Shown: piece after piece, positions 16,774-24,950 of the stretch
Layout of the letters: every line of letters begins with the position of its first letter
Numbering within the stretch: the stretch's first letter is position 1
Assembly: GCF_008370345.1 (NCBI RefSeq)
Contig: NZ_VTUU01000004.1
Coordinates: forward strand, 186,001-250,000
Origin: Marinobacter salinexigens
GTDB lineage: Bacteria > Pseudomonadota > Gammaproteobacteria > Pseudomonadales > Oleiphilaceae
DNA length: 64,000 nt
Direction of reading: 5' to 3'
Made by a program: the position numbers and the translations under genes
The notes under the pieces: model-generated
The model's database searches: none
What the model saw: only the letters and a program-made list of their open reading frames with translations
What the model was told of the DNA's origin: nothing

Positions 16774-17884
16774 TTACTCGCAACTGCTTTCGTACCCAGC
16801 GGTAGGTGCCCTCCGGGCGGAAGCTCAGGATCAGTTCTGACTCTCCGCCCGATTCTCCATCCACAAAATATTCCACTCTGCCTGATTGCCAGTCCGTTGC
16901 ATGGATAACCACATCGGACGGTCGGGTGCTGATGGCTTCCAGATCTGAAAGCGCCAGAACCTTCCCGATTTCGTGAATCTCCAGAGATTTTATCCCGGTA
17001 TCGGATGCTGGGTGGCTGGCCACGTGGTTTTCAAGGTAATAGCGGTTTGCCAGGTTTGTACTGATGGCGTTGAGTTCACGGGTCAGATAGATTCTGGCGT
17101 CTTCTTCATCAATCACATCAAGGGTTCTGACGGAATCAAGAATCCGGTCCCGTTTGGCCTGAAGATCCTCGCTGTAGTCGATATCGGGGTCCCAGTCGGC
17201 TTCTTCCTCGGGTTTTCCCGGAGCGTTGTCGATTTCATCCTGAGTGGGGGGGGCTTCACAGAGTTCGTCGCCCTCCGGATAGAAACAGATAGCGGCCAAT
17301 AGCTGGTTGGCAGGAGACGGTGCTGTCCCTGTAGCGGTAAATTCCGGCTCTGGAACAGCAAAGTCGATAGGGCCGCTTAGCTTGGGTAACGCTGCGTTGA
17401 TTTGTTGTATCACGCGGTCGCGGATGTCCATGCCTTCGCCGTCCTTTACGTTCTCTGTCCAGTTCAGAGACATCAGGAATCGGGTGAAGTTGCTCAGAGT
17501 CGCATCATGCAGGAGTTGTTGTTCTGTGATGGTGTGCGTGCTGAGTCCTTCGCCATCAACCCCTGCGTTATTCAGTGCGGCCCGGACATCGGAAAAAAAC
17601 TCCAGTGGCGTCACATACTCCCTGGCTGGAACGCCTTCGGCCAGGGCCAGGTCACCAATGTTGAAGCTCAGGGTCTCTCCAGGATAGTAGAGAAATCTGC
17701 CACTGCTGTCGGTTGTGCCCGTCTGGCTGGCAGTCTGGTAGCTCAAACCGCTAAGGCCGTTGTAGCTCAGGTATCCTGTGCTTGCAGCAGTTCCACCGGA
17801 ACCGCCACTGTCTCCGAGGCATGCAGTAAGTGCCAGTGACGTAGCCAGGCCAAAGGACAGACGGACGAGGTGAGCGGATCTCAT
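16763..17884 (-). CDS. Large lipoprotein of unknown function
   Basis: 373 residues from the ATG at 17884. The signal peptide ends in the lipobox LTAC, followed by a Gly/Ser linker (LGDSGGSGG). The first domain contains GLSYQTASQTGTTDSSGRFLYYPGE and FNIGDLALA (quoted in pieces: TDSSGRFLYYPGE), a pattern seen in several gammaproteobacterial surface proteins of unknown role. An acidic, proline-rich stretch (about 210-245, with DNAPGKPEEEADWDPDIDYS) lies in the middle. Some relatives carry the label 'organic solvent ABC transporter permease', which the sequence does not support. Its end overlaps the end of the HD-GYP gene by 11 bp, tail to tail. Confidence 0.65.
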   Translation of the reverse strand: MRSAHLVRLSFGLATSLALTACLGDSGGSGGTAASTGYLSYNGLSGLSYQTASQTGTTDSSGRFLYYPGETLSFNIGDLALAEGVPAREYVTPLEFFSDVRAALNNAGVDGEGLSTHTITEQQLLHDATLSNFTRFLMSLNWTENVKDGEGMDIRDRVIQQINAALPKLSGPIDFAVPEPEFTATGTAPSPANQLLAAICFYPEGDELCEAPPTQDEIDNAPGKPEEEADWDPDIDYSEDLQAKRDRILDSVRTLDVIDEEDARIYLTRELNAISTNLANRYYLENHVASHPASDTGIKSLEIHEIGKVLALSDLEAISTRPSDVVIHATDWQSGRVEYFVDGESGGESELILSFRPEGTYRWVRKQLRVIIR

Positions 17885-18121
17885 GGTGTTTCGTACATTC
17901 CCTTGAATCGCGTGCGATGTACGTGGTGCCGGCATCCGGGCATCACACTATTTGTAAGTTGTTGTAACCGGATTATAGGGGTGGGCCTGCAGGGATATCG
18001 CGATATCTGTCGCAGTTTGGGCTGACAGGCTTGAAAAACCATGACTTGCCACAATGAATAGCATTCTAAATTTCTTCGGCGGGCCAGGTATTCTGGTCGC
18101 TGACCCAGATCGGGAACCTGT

Positions 18122-19072
18122 ATGACCAACGCACTGGAAATTGAGGGCCTGACAAAAACCTATGGAAGCGGTTTCCAGGCCCTGAAAGGCATCGACCTGA
18201 ACGTTAAGCAGGGCGACTTTTTCGCCCTTCTTGGGCCCAATGGGGCAGGTAAATCAACCACTCTCGGGATCGTCTCCTCGCTGGTGAACAAGACTGCGGG
18301 AAAGGTCCGGGTATTTGGTTACGACATCGATACCCATCTTTCGGATGCGAAAGTGAATCTCGGCGTGGTTCCACAGGAATTCAATTTCGGCCAGTTTGAA
18401 AAGGTCTTCGATATTGTCACTACTCAGGCGGGTTACTACGGCATCCCACTGAAGGAAGCGTCGGTCTCGGCTGAAAAGTACCTCAGGAAGCTGGGGCTGT
18501 GGGACAAGCGCAACACGCCAGCGAGAATGTTGTCTGGCGGTATGAAACGGCGCCTGATGATTGCCCGTGCCCTGGTACACGAGCCCGGCCTGCTCATCCT
18601 TGACGAGCCAACCGCCGGGGTGGATATCGAACTCAGGCGCTCGATGTGGGCCTTTCTGGAAGAGATGAATCGCGAGGGCACCACGATCATCCTCACCACT
18701 CATTATCTGGAAGAGGCGGAAGCGCTCTGCCGGAATATTGCCATTATCGACCACGGCCGGATTGTACGACACACCAGCAAGCGGGAACTGTTGCAGCAAC
18801 TGAGCATCGAGACGTTCGTGCTGGACACTGATACTGCACTTGATGTGGTTCCGGTGCTCCACGGTTTTGAGGTTCGCCTGGATGATGAAGGCAGCCTTGA
18901 GGTGGATGTCGAAAAAGGCCAGGGGCTGAATGGTGTGTTCATTCAGCTCGAGAAGCTGGGTATTAAGGTACTGAGTATGCGGACCAAGGCGAATCGCCTG
19001 GAAGAACTGTTTATACGCATGATCGAAGAAAACGCAGAAGAAACACGGAGAGCCGGGGAGGGCGTTGCATGA
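18122..19072 (+). CDS. ABC-2 exporter ATPase (YadG/COG1131 type)
   Basis: 316 residues. One nucleotide-binding domain with Walker A GPNGAGKST (about 39), Q-loop VVPQEFNF, signature LSGGMKRRLMIARAL (about 138) and Walker B LLILDEPTAGVD. The last 90 residues form a regulatory tail of the DrrA type. The permease gene overlaps its stop by four bases (ATGA), so the two form a unit. The YadG/YadH pair of E. coli has no settled substrate; a hydrophobic compound or surface molecule is a guess. Confidence 0.85.
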   Translation: MTNALEIEGLTKTYGSGFQALKGIDLNVKQGDFFALLGPNGAGKSTTLGIVSSLVNKTAGKVRVFGYDIDTHLSDAKVNLGVVPQEFNFGQFEKVFDIVTTQAGYYGIPLKEASVSAEKYLRKLGLWDKRNTPARMLSGGMKRRLMIARALVHEPGLLILDEPTAGVDIELRRSMWAFLEEMNREGTTIILTTHYLEEAEALCRNIAIIDHGRIVRHTSKRELLQQLSIETFVLDTDTALDVVPVLHGFEVRLDDEGSLEVDVEKGQGLNGVFIQLEKLGIKVLSMRTKANRLEELFIRMIEENAEETRRAGEGVA

Positions 19073-19851
19073 GTGGTATGAGTTCGGCCGCCCTGTTCAC
19101 CGCTTTTAAAACGATTGTGGTGAAGGAAATCCGCCGGTTTACCCGGATCTGGGTACAGACCCTATTGCCCCCCGTCATCACCATGACACTCTATTTCATC
19201 ATTTTCGGTAACCTGATCGGTTCCCGCATCGGGCAGATGGGTGGGCTCGACTATATGGCCTTCATCGTGCCCGGCCTGATCATGATGTCGGTCATCACTA
19301 ACTCCTACGCGAATGTAGTTTCGTCATTCTTCTCGATGAAGTTCCAGCGCAACATTGAAGAGCTGCTGGTGTCGCCGGTTCCTAACTGGATCATCCTCGC
19401 CGGCTGGGTCTGTGGCGGAATGGCCCGGGGCCTGAGTATCGGGCTGATTGTCACAGTATTGTCGCTGGCCTTTACCAACCTTACGATTCACAACCTGGGC
19501 ATCATGGTGACTACCGTCTTTCTGACATCGGCCCTGTTTTCCCTGGGTGGTTTTATCAACGCAATGCTGGCCACCAAGTTTGACGACATTTCCATTGTGC
19601 CGACGTTCGTGCTGACGCCCCTGACCTACCTCGGTGGGGTGTTCTACAGCATTGATCTGCTGCCGGATTTCTGGCGGGGCGTGTCCATGGCGAACCCGAT
19701 CCTGTATATGGTCAACGGGTTTCGCTACGGCATACTGGGAGTTTCGGACGTTAATCCATTCGTTTCTCTTGGTATGATTCTGGTTTTCATTACCGTGCTG
19801 ACCATCATTGCTCTGCGAATGCTGGCGCGTGGTAAAGGTATCCGCCACTGA
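19069..19851 (+). CDS. ABC-2 exporter permease (YadH type)
   Basis: 260 residues with six hydrophobic segments and the ABC-2 membrane pattern: FTRIWVQTLLPPVITMTLYF near the N-terminus, LVSPVPNWIILAGWV at about 100, and PLTYLGGVFYSIDLLPDFWR at about 185, a hallmark of this transporter class. It forms a dimer with two copies of the preceding ATPase. It is followed after 14 bases by queF, probably on the same message. Confidence 0.87.
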   Translation: MSGMSSAALFTAFKTIVVKEIRRFTRIWVQTLLPPVITMTLYFIIFGNLIGSRIGQMGGLDYMAFIVPGLIMMSVITNSYANVVSSFFSMKFQRNIEELLVSPVPNWIILAGWVCGGMARGLSIGLIVTVLSLAFTNLTIHNLGIMVTTVFLTSALFSLGGFINAMLATKFDDISIVPTFVLTPLTYLGGVFYSIDLLPDFWRGVSMANPILYMVNGFRYGILGVSDVNPFVSLGMILVFITVLTIIALRMLARGKGIRH

Positions 19852-19865
19852 GCACAGGAATTTTT

Positions 19866-20684
19866 ATGGCTCTTGATAATGCGCCGCTTGGTAAAAACAG
19901 CGCCTATCCGGATCGATACGATCCAAATCTTCTCTTCCCGGTTTCCAGGGAGGAGAATCGCCGTCGGCTTGGCCTTAGTGACGGGCGCTGGCCCTGGTTT
20001 GGTGAAGATTTGTGGCAGGCCTGGGAAGTGTCATGGGTACGACCGGGAGGGGTGCCTGCGGTGGCCTGGGCCGAGATTCGTTTTCCGGCTGCTTCGCCGT
20101 CGATCATTGAATCGAAATCTCTGAAGTTGTATCTGAACTCCCTGAATCAGACCATCTTTTCTTCAGCCGAGCAGGTGGCAGAGACGATAAAGGCGGATCT
20201 GTCGAGTGCGTGCGGCGCTGCCGTCGATGTGTGGATGCGGAGCGTTGATGAGTCCGGTGAAGCCGTGGGGCGCCCGGGCGGGTACCTGTTGGTCGATGAC
20301 GAAGCGCTGGATGAGGTGGTGTATGAGTACGCGCCTGACTCCCTGACAGCGTCCGGTGCTGTTGTCTCAGAGCGCTTGTGTTCTCACCTGCTGAAGAGCA
20401 ACTGCCCGGTGACCGGGCAGCCTGATTGGGCCACTGTGTTGATTGACTATACCGGCCCCAGAATTGATCGGGCCGGATTGTTGAAGTACATCGTGAGTTT
20501 CAGGCAGAAGCAGGACTTCCACGAACATTGTGTGGAAACCATTTTTACGGACCTGATGGGGCGCTGCCAGCCGGAGGCGCTCACGGTATGTGCTCGCTAC
20601 ACGCGACGTGGCGGGCTTGATATCAATCCCTGGCGTAGCACCGACGCCGACGGTAATGCAGGCCCAAGGCTGATCCGTCAGTAG
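19866..20684 (+). CDS. queF: NADPH-dependent 7-cyano-7-deazaguanine reductase (QueF, long form)
   Basis: 272 residues, the long two-repeat form of QueF found in gammaproteobacteria. It reduces preQ0 to preQ1 in queuosine synthesis. The QueF motif ESKSLK is at residues 82-87, the catalytic cysteine lies in SNCPVTGQPDW (C180), and the catalytic aspartate is D187. HEHCVETIF near 225 carries the substrate-binding histidine and glutamate. The later steps of the pathway, queA and tgt, are elsewhere in this window at about 35-37 kb. AGGA lies seven bases before the start. Confidence 0.95.
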   Translation: MALDNAPLGKNSAYPDRYDPNLLFPVSREENRRRLGLSDGRWPWFGEDLWQAWEVSWVRPGGVPAVAWAEIRFPAASPSIIESKSLKLYLNSLNQTIFSSAEQVAETIKADLSSACGAAVDVWMRSVDESGEAVGRPGGYLLVDDEALDEVVYEYAPDSLTASGAVVSERLCSHLLKSNCPVTGQPDWATVLIDYTGPRIDRAGLLKYIVSFRQKQDFHEHCVETIFTDLMGRCQPEALTVCARYTRRGGLDINPWRSTDADGNAGPRLIRQ

Positions 20685-20728
20685 GCTTGATCCAGAAGCG
20701 TTCGAAGTATGGTTTGGCGAGAGGGCGC

Positions 20729-22168
20729 TCAGGCGTCCTCTTCTTCCCGCCGTAACCGATCGGCAGCGTCTTCCAGGGCGGTCAGAATAGCCAGCCGCTC
20801 TTTCTCTGTAATCTTGTCCGAGTCCAGATACATGGCAAAACCGCTGTGCTCATGTTCCAGGAAGCTCCGGTTTGGTCCCATGTCGCGACGGAAATCCACT
20901 ACCTCGTAGATCGGTACAGGCTTCGCAAACCCCTTTACAGTGATCTCACCTTTGTCGCGGCACATGATCTTGTCCTTGATCAGCGAGAAGGCTTCGTAGG
21001 ACACCAGAATCTCGCCTGGTTCAGCCAGCGATTCCAGTCGGCTTGCCAGGTTCACTTCCTTGCCGATGATGGTGTAGTCCATCCGGTTTTCGGCGCCAAA
21101 GTTACCCACGGTGGTGTAGCCGGTACTGATGCCCATGCGAATTTCCAGCGGCGTCTTGATGCCCTGGCTGCGCCATTTCTGCCGCATGATTTTCATGTGC
21201 TTGCGCATTTCAATCGCCATGGAGACACAGGCAAAGGCATCGGCTCTCGGCCCCCGGCTGGTGGGGTCACCAAAAAACACCATGATGGAGTCACCAACGA
21301 ATTTGTCGATCGTGCCGCCATACTTTAATGCCACTTCGGACATTTCATTGAAGTAGTGATTGAGCAGTTCTGTCAGCGCCTCCGGCTCCATCTCCTCCGA
21401 CAGTTCCGTAAAGCCTTTAATGTCAGAGAAGAAAATGGCGAGCTTTTTGCGCTGGGTTTCCAGGCGGACGTCGCGTTCGCCGGTGAAAATGGATTGCCAG
21501 ACCTGAGGCGAGAGGTATTTGGAGAGCTTGTGGGAAAGGGCAATCGATTGCTCCCGCTGGTTCTGGATCTGGGTTTTGGCGAGCATCAGAGCGCGGGCCT
21601 GCTGGTGCGAGTAATAAGCGGTAACGCAAATATAGAGGCCTGTACATGCTACGGCCGCGATACTGGTCAGTAGCGGTGACTGTAGTGTTTCTGCCGGGCC
21701 GACAATGGCTGCGGTGGCGGCGATGGCTACGACCATGAATCCGGTTCCTACAAGCCACTGGCGAATACCACCGACGATGAGGCAGCTGAACATCAGCATG
21801 AGGGCGACAGAAACTGATGGAATCCCGACCAGGCCAATACAGCCAATGAACATGCCGCCGCCGGCACAGTCGACAAACAGAATTTTCTGTCGGATGCGGG
21901 CCGATTGACGGAGAAAGGTTTTGCGGGTCAGGGTATGAGCGATATGAGGCCAGATCAGGGCGCCAGCAACCAACCACAGTGTCCATTGCGGGAAAGCTTC
22001 CTGAAGCACGCCTGACACCACGATAACGGCCGAAGCAGCATAGGCGAGAATGCGGCCGTTGTAATCCGGCATAGGAGGAATCGCAACAGTACCGCCACTG
22101 GTTTCGACACCCAGTGACTTTCCTGCACATGTGCTGGCGTTACGAAGATCGGCAGGTGCGCTCATCAT
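20729..22168 (-). CDS. cyaB: Membrane-bound class III adenylate cyclase with MASE2 domain
   Basis: 479 residues. The N-terminal half (about 35-185) is a MASE2-type membrane sensor with about six hydrophobic segments (WPHIAHTLTRKTFLRQSARI, then LFVDCAGGGMFIG). The C-terminal half is a class III cyclase: IFFSDIKGFTELSEEM with the first metal aspartate, then KFVGDSIMVFFG with the second, and ENRMDYTIIGKEVNLASRLE for substrate binding. Architecture matches CyaB of Pseudomonas aeruginosa, which makes cAMP for Vfr. Its start is one base behind the DUF962 stop codon, so the two are coupled. Confidence 0.88.
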   Translation of the reverse strand: MMSAPADLRNASTCAGKSLGVETSGGTVAIPPMPDYNGRILAYAASAVIVVSGVLQEAFPQWTLWLVAGALIWPHIAHTLTRKTFLRQSARIRQKILFVDCAGGGMFIGCIGLVGIPSVSVALMLMFSCLIVGGIRQWLVGTGFMVVAIAATAAIVGPAETLQSPLLTSIAAVACTGLYICVTAYYSHQQARALMLAKTQIQNQREQSIALSHKLSKYLSPQVWQSIFTGERDVRLETQRKKLAIFFSDIKGFTELSEEMEPEALTELLNHYFNEMSEVALKYGGTIDKFVGDSIMVFFGDPTSRGPRADAFACVSMAIEMRKHMKIMRQKWRSQGIKTPLEIRMGISTGYTTVGNFGAENRMDYTIIGKEVNLASRLESLAEPGEILVSYEAFSLIKDKIMCRDKGEITVKGFAKPVPIYEVVDFRRDMGPNRSFLEHEHSGFAMYLDSDKITEKERLAILTALEDAADRLRREEEDA

Positions 22169-22169
22169 G

Positions 22170-22481
22170 TCAGAAAGGAATCCTGCCCGTAAGCATGTCG
22201 CGGAACATGACCCAGTCGCCCATCAGGCTGTAGATCGGGTGCTTGAAGGTTGCAGGCCGGTTTTTCTCATATTTGAAATGCCCAACCCACGCGAAGCCAT
22301 AGCCAATCACTGGTAGAATCAAGAGCCAGGCCAGTTTGCCAGTGCCCAGTGCCGAGATGGCGACTAGCAAAACCAGCAGGCTACCCACGAAATGCAGGCG
22401 GCGACAGGTAACGTCCCTGTGTTCTTCCAGATAGTAAGGATAGAATTCCGAAAAGCTGCTAAAGGTTTGCTGGTCACTCAT
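22170..22481 (-). CDS. DUF962/Mpo1-like small membrane protein
   Basis: 103 residues. Conserved DUF962 features are FYPYYLEEHRDVTCRRLHFVG near the N-terminus, two hydrophobic segments, and WVGHFKYEKNRPATFKHPIYSLMGDWVMF (quoted in two pieces: WVGHFKYEKNRPATF and HPIYSLMGDWVMF). Yeast Mpo1 of this family is a dioxygenase in phytosphingosine breakdown; bacterial members are uncharacterised. It is the first gene of a two-gene unit with the adenylate cyclase. Confidence 0.85.
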   Translation of the reverse strand: MSDQQTFSSFSEFYPYYLEEHRDVTCRRLHFVGSLLVLLVAISALGTGKLAWLLILPVIGYGFAWVGHFKYEKNRPATFKHPIYSLMGDWVMFRDMLTGRIPF

Positions 22482-22586
22482 GGCGCTGCTACCGCTTCGA
22501 TTATTTTTTTGATGAGGCAGACCGGACTACGACTAAAGGTTAACAGTATTAAGTGTAAGTCACAATTTAAGGCACAGCGAGACACT

Positions 22587-23141
22587 ATGACTGCCGTTAC
22601 CGATTTCCTGCTTAACAGACGTTCCGAACCCCGGTTGCAGGCTCCGGCGCCCGATAAGGCGACGTTGGAACAGGCCTTTGCCTGCGCTGCCCGCGCGCCT
22701 GATCACGCGCTTCTGAGGCCGTGGCGTTATCTGGTTGTGGAAGGCGAAGGACTTCAGGCTTTGGGAGACCTGTTTGCCAGCGCCTGTTCCGAGGGCAGTA
22801 CTTCTCAGGAAATAGAGAAAGCCCGACATGCACCGCTGCGGGCACCGATGGTTATTATTGGTATTGCCTCACCGACACATCACCCCAAGGTTCCCGAGGT
22901 TGAGCAGGTGATGTCGGCCGCTGCAGGAGTGTCTTTTATAGAGTTGGCGCTGCAGGAAGCCGGTTTCGGGGTCATGTGGCGTACGGGTTCACCGGCCTAT
23001 AGCCCAGTGGTCCACCAGGGATTGGGGCTTGAAGACGGTGAATCCATTATCGCTTTTCTCTATACCGGAACAGTCACGTCCGAAAAACCGGCGGTCCCCC
23101 GGCCGGAACTGAGTGACTACGTGGGACGCTGGCCCAAGTGA
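22587..23141 (+). CDS. Nitroreductase family protein (YdjA type)
   Basis: 184 residues. NRRSEPRL at the start and ARAPDHALLRPWRYLVVEG (residues about 35-53) bind FMN, as in YdjA. EAGFGVMWRTGSPAY near 130 and FLYTGTV near 163 complete the flavin fold. It is probably an NAD(P)H-dependent FMN oxidoreductase; the substrate is unknown. The long upstream extension of the frame is out of context, and the ATG at 22587 gives the family N-terminus. Confidence 0.87.
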   Translation: MTAVTDFLLNRRSEPRLQAPAPDKATLEQAFACAARAPDHALLRPWRYLVVEGEGLQALGDLFASACSEGSTSQEIEKARHAPLRAPMVIIGIASPTHHPKVPEVEQVMSAAAGVSFIELALQEAGFGVMWRTGSPAYSPVVHQGLGLEDGESIIAFLYTGTVTSEKPAVPRPELSDYVGRWPK

Positions 23142-23262
23142 TTACTCGCCGGCGAGTGGCGGGGAAAACCCTTGCCGCTTCTGCCGGTCCTATCCCTTCC
23201 TCTGTTCAGCTTTTTGCTCATCAATTCAGCCCGCCCCCCGGTATTAAAGGGTTTGGGTATTC

Positions 23263-23278
23263 TGGCACTGCCTTTGCT
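23263..23278 (+). promoter_or_regulatory. Sigma-54 promoter of flgBCDE
   Basis: TGGCACTGCCTTTGCT matches the RpoN pattern TGGCAC-N5-TTGCW, with exactly ten bases between the GG (-24) and GC (-12) pairs. It lies 67 bp before flgB. Flagellar rod and hook genes are class III, FleQ/FleR and RpoN-dependent, in Pseudomonas-like polar systems. Confidence 0.9.
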
Positions 23279-23344
23279 TTAACCCTCTTATAACGCACAG
23301 CCGGCAAAGATTGTCGGGCTTCAGGTGCCGATTTGGGAGGCAGT

Positions 23345-23743
23345 ATGGCGATTTCTTTTGACAAGGCTCTGGGTATTCACCAGTACGCGCTGGAAGCGCG
23401 AGTCAAGCGCGCAGAGGTGCTTGCGAATAACCTGGCCAACGCCGATACCCCGGGTTTCAAGGCCCGGGATATAGATTTTCAGACTATGATGGCGCGTGCC
23501 CAGCAGGATATGGGCGGGTTCGAAATGAGCCGTACGAACGAGCATCACATGGATACCGGTAAAGGTGGCGCTGATTCGGACCTGATGTACCGTGTTCCAC
23601 ACCAGCCATCGGTGGATGGGAATACCGTGGATGCACAGCAGGAGCAGACCCGTTTCATGCGTAATGCCATGGACTACCAGGCCAGCTTCCAGTTCCTGAA
23701 CAGCAAATTTTCCGGCCTGACCAAGGCTATTAAAGGCGAGTAA
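23345..23743 (+). CDS. flgB: Flagellar basal-body rod protein FlgB
   Basis: 132 residues from the ATG at 23345, which follows a strong GGGAGG site. FlgB forms the base of the proximal rod. The rod/hook N-terminal motif reads [24 protein letters not shown] (quoted in part: [16 protein letters not shown]), and the C-terminal coil ends in [14 protein letters not shown]. It opens the flg cluster behind a sigma-54 promoter. Unlike many relatives no flgA, flgM or cheR/cheV gene precedes it; nitroreductase and adenylate cyclase genes lie there instead. Confidence 0.95.
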   Translation: MAISFDKALGIHQYALEARVKRAEVLANNLANADTPGFKARDIDFQTMMARAQQDMGGFEMSRTNEHHMDTGKGGADSDLMYRVPHQPSVDGNTVDAQQEQTRFMRNAMDYQASFQFLNSKFSGLTKAIKGE

Positions 23744-23777
23744 GTCGCAGTAACGCGATCAGCGAAGGAGATTCTCC

Positions 23778-24227
23778 ATGTCATTGGGCAATATTTTTGA
23801 CATCGCCGGTTCAGGCATGACAGCGCAATCACTGCGGCTTAATACCACCGCGTCCAACATTGCCAACGCGGAGACGGCGAGTTCCAGCATCGATACCACC
23901 TATCGTGCCCGTAAGCCGGTGTTTGCGGCTATCCAGCAGTCGATGCTGAACCCGGATCAGCAGGGGGCTGGATTTCCTGTTCAGTCCGGGCCTGGTGCCG
24001 GAGTAAGGGTTGAAGGGGTGGTTGAAAGCGATGCTGAGTTGCAGATGCGCTATGAGCCCAATCACCCGGCGGCGAATGAAGACGGGTACGTTTTTTACCC
24101 GAACGTGAATGTGGTTGAGGAAATGGCAGACATGATGTCTTCCTCCAGAAGCTTTCAGACAAATGTGGACGTGATGAATACAGCCAAATCCATGATGCAG
24201 CGCATTCTGACGCTGGGTCAGCAGTAA
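23778..24227 (+). CDS. flgC: Flagellar basal-body rod protein FlgC
   Basis: 149 residues. The N-terminal rod motif is GMTAQSLRLNTTASNIANAET, cited in two overlapping parts (LRLNTTASNIANAET). The C-terminal motif YPNVNVVEEMADMMSSSRSF is typical of FlgC. It forms the proximal rod with FlgB and FlgF. It lies 34 bp behind flgB, and AAGGAG precedes its start. Confidence 0.95.
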   Translation: MSLGNIFDIAGSGMTAQSLRLNTTASNIANAETASSSIDTTYRARKPVFAAIQQSMLNPDQQGAGFPVQSGPGAGVRVEGVVESDAELQMRYEPNHPAANEDGYVFYPNVNVVEEMADMMSSSRSFQTNVDVMNTAKSMMQRILTLGQQ

Positions 24228-24245
24228 TTCGGTGAGGAGCAGACA

Positions 24246-24923
24246 ATGAGCGTATCCAGCACAGCCAACGCCAGCGATGTTCTGAGCCAGTATCAGGTCC
24301 AGCAGCAAAGCAGTGCGAGCGGGAATAGTGAACTCGGGCGGGGTGAGTTCATGGAACTCATGCTGGCCCAGTTGAAGAATCAGAATCCTCTTGAGCCCCA
24401 GGATAATGGCGATTTTATCGCCCAATTGGCCCAGTTCAGTTCTCTGGAAGAGATTCAGAATCTGTCCAGTACGGTGGATGATGCGATGGGCCAGTTCCGT
24501 TCCAGTCAGGCGCTTCAGGCCTCGGCGATGGTTGGCAAAACGGTTCTGGCTCCGTCCGGTGTTGGTATTCTCGGGTCTGAAGGCGAAGTGACGGGAACCA
24601 TTCAGGTGCCGGCCTCTACCGGCGGTGTGAAGCTCAATGTCCTCAATAGCAGCGGCGAGTTGGTAAGGCAATTGGATCTGGGAGCCAGTGAGCCTGGTGT
24701 GTTGTCGTTCTCATGGGATGGTACAGATGGCAACGGCAATTCCTTGCCGCAGGGTCCGTACAGCATCGTGGCCTCCGGCAGTTATTCCGGTGGGTCCGAG
24801 CAGCTTTCAACGATGGTGAGCGCCAATGTGGACAGTGTTTCCCTTGGACAGGATGGCTCCATCACTCTGAATCTTGCCGGCCTTGGCTCTCTTGCCTTGT
24901 CCGACGTTAAACAAATCAACTGA
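24246..24923 (+). CDS. flgD: Hook-cap (scaffolding) protein FlgD
   Basis: 225 residues. The N-terminal region MELMLAQLKNQNPLEPQDNG and FIAQLAQFSSLEEIQNL is diagnostic of FlgD, which caps the growing hook and is later discarded. The C-terminal part has the FlgD Ig-like/tudor segment with SFSWDGTDGNGNSLPQGPYS. It is transcribed with flgBC and flgE. Confidence 0.94.
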   Translation: MSVSSTANASDVLSQYQVQQQSSASGNSELGRGEFMELMLAQLKNQNPLEPQDNGDFIAQLAQFSSLEEIQNLSSTVDDAMGQFRSSQALQASAMVGKTVLAPSGVGILGSEGEVTGTIQVPASTGGVKLNVLNSSGELVRQLDLGASEPGVLSFSWDGTDGNGNSLPQGPYSIVASGSYSGGSEQLSTMVSANVDSVSLGQDGSITLNLAGLGSLALSDVKQIN

Positions 24924-24950
24924 TACCGGTGTCAGACCAAGAGGTGAACC

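Noticed and set aside
23144-23157. Perfect 14-base palindrome ACTCGCCGGCGAGT after the nitroreductase gene
   Set aside because: No T-tract and no known operator match; it may be a weak terminator, but support is too thin to annotate.
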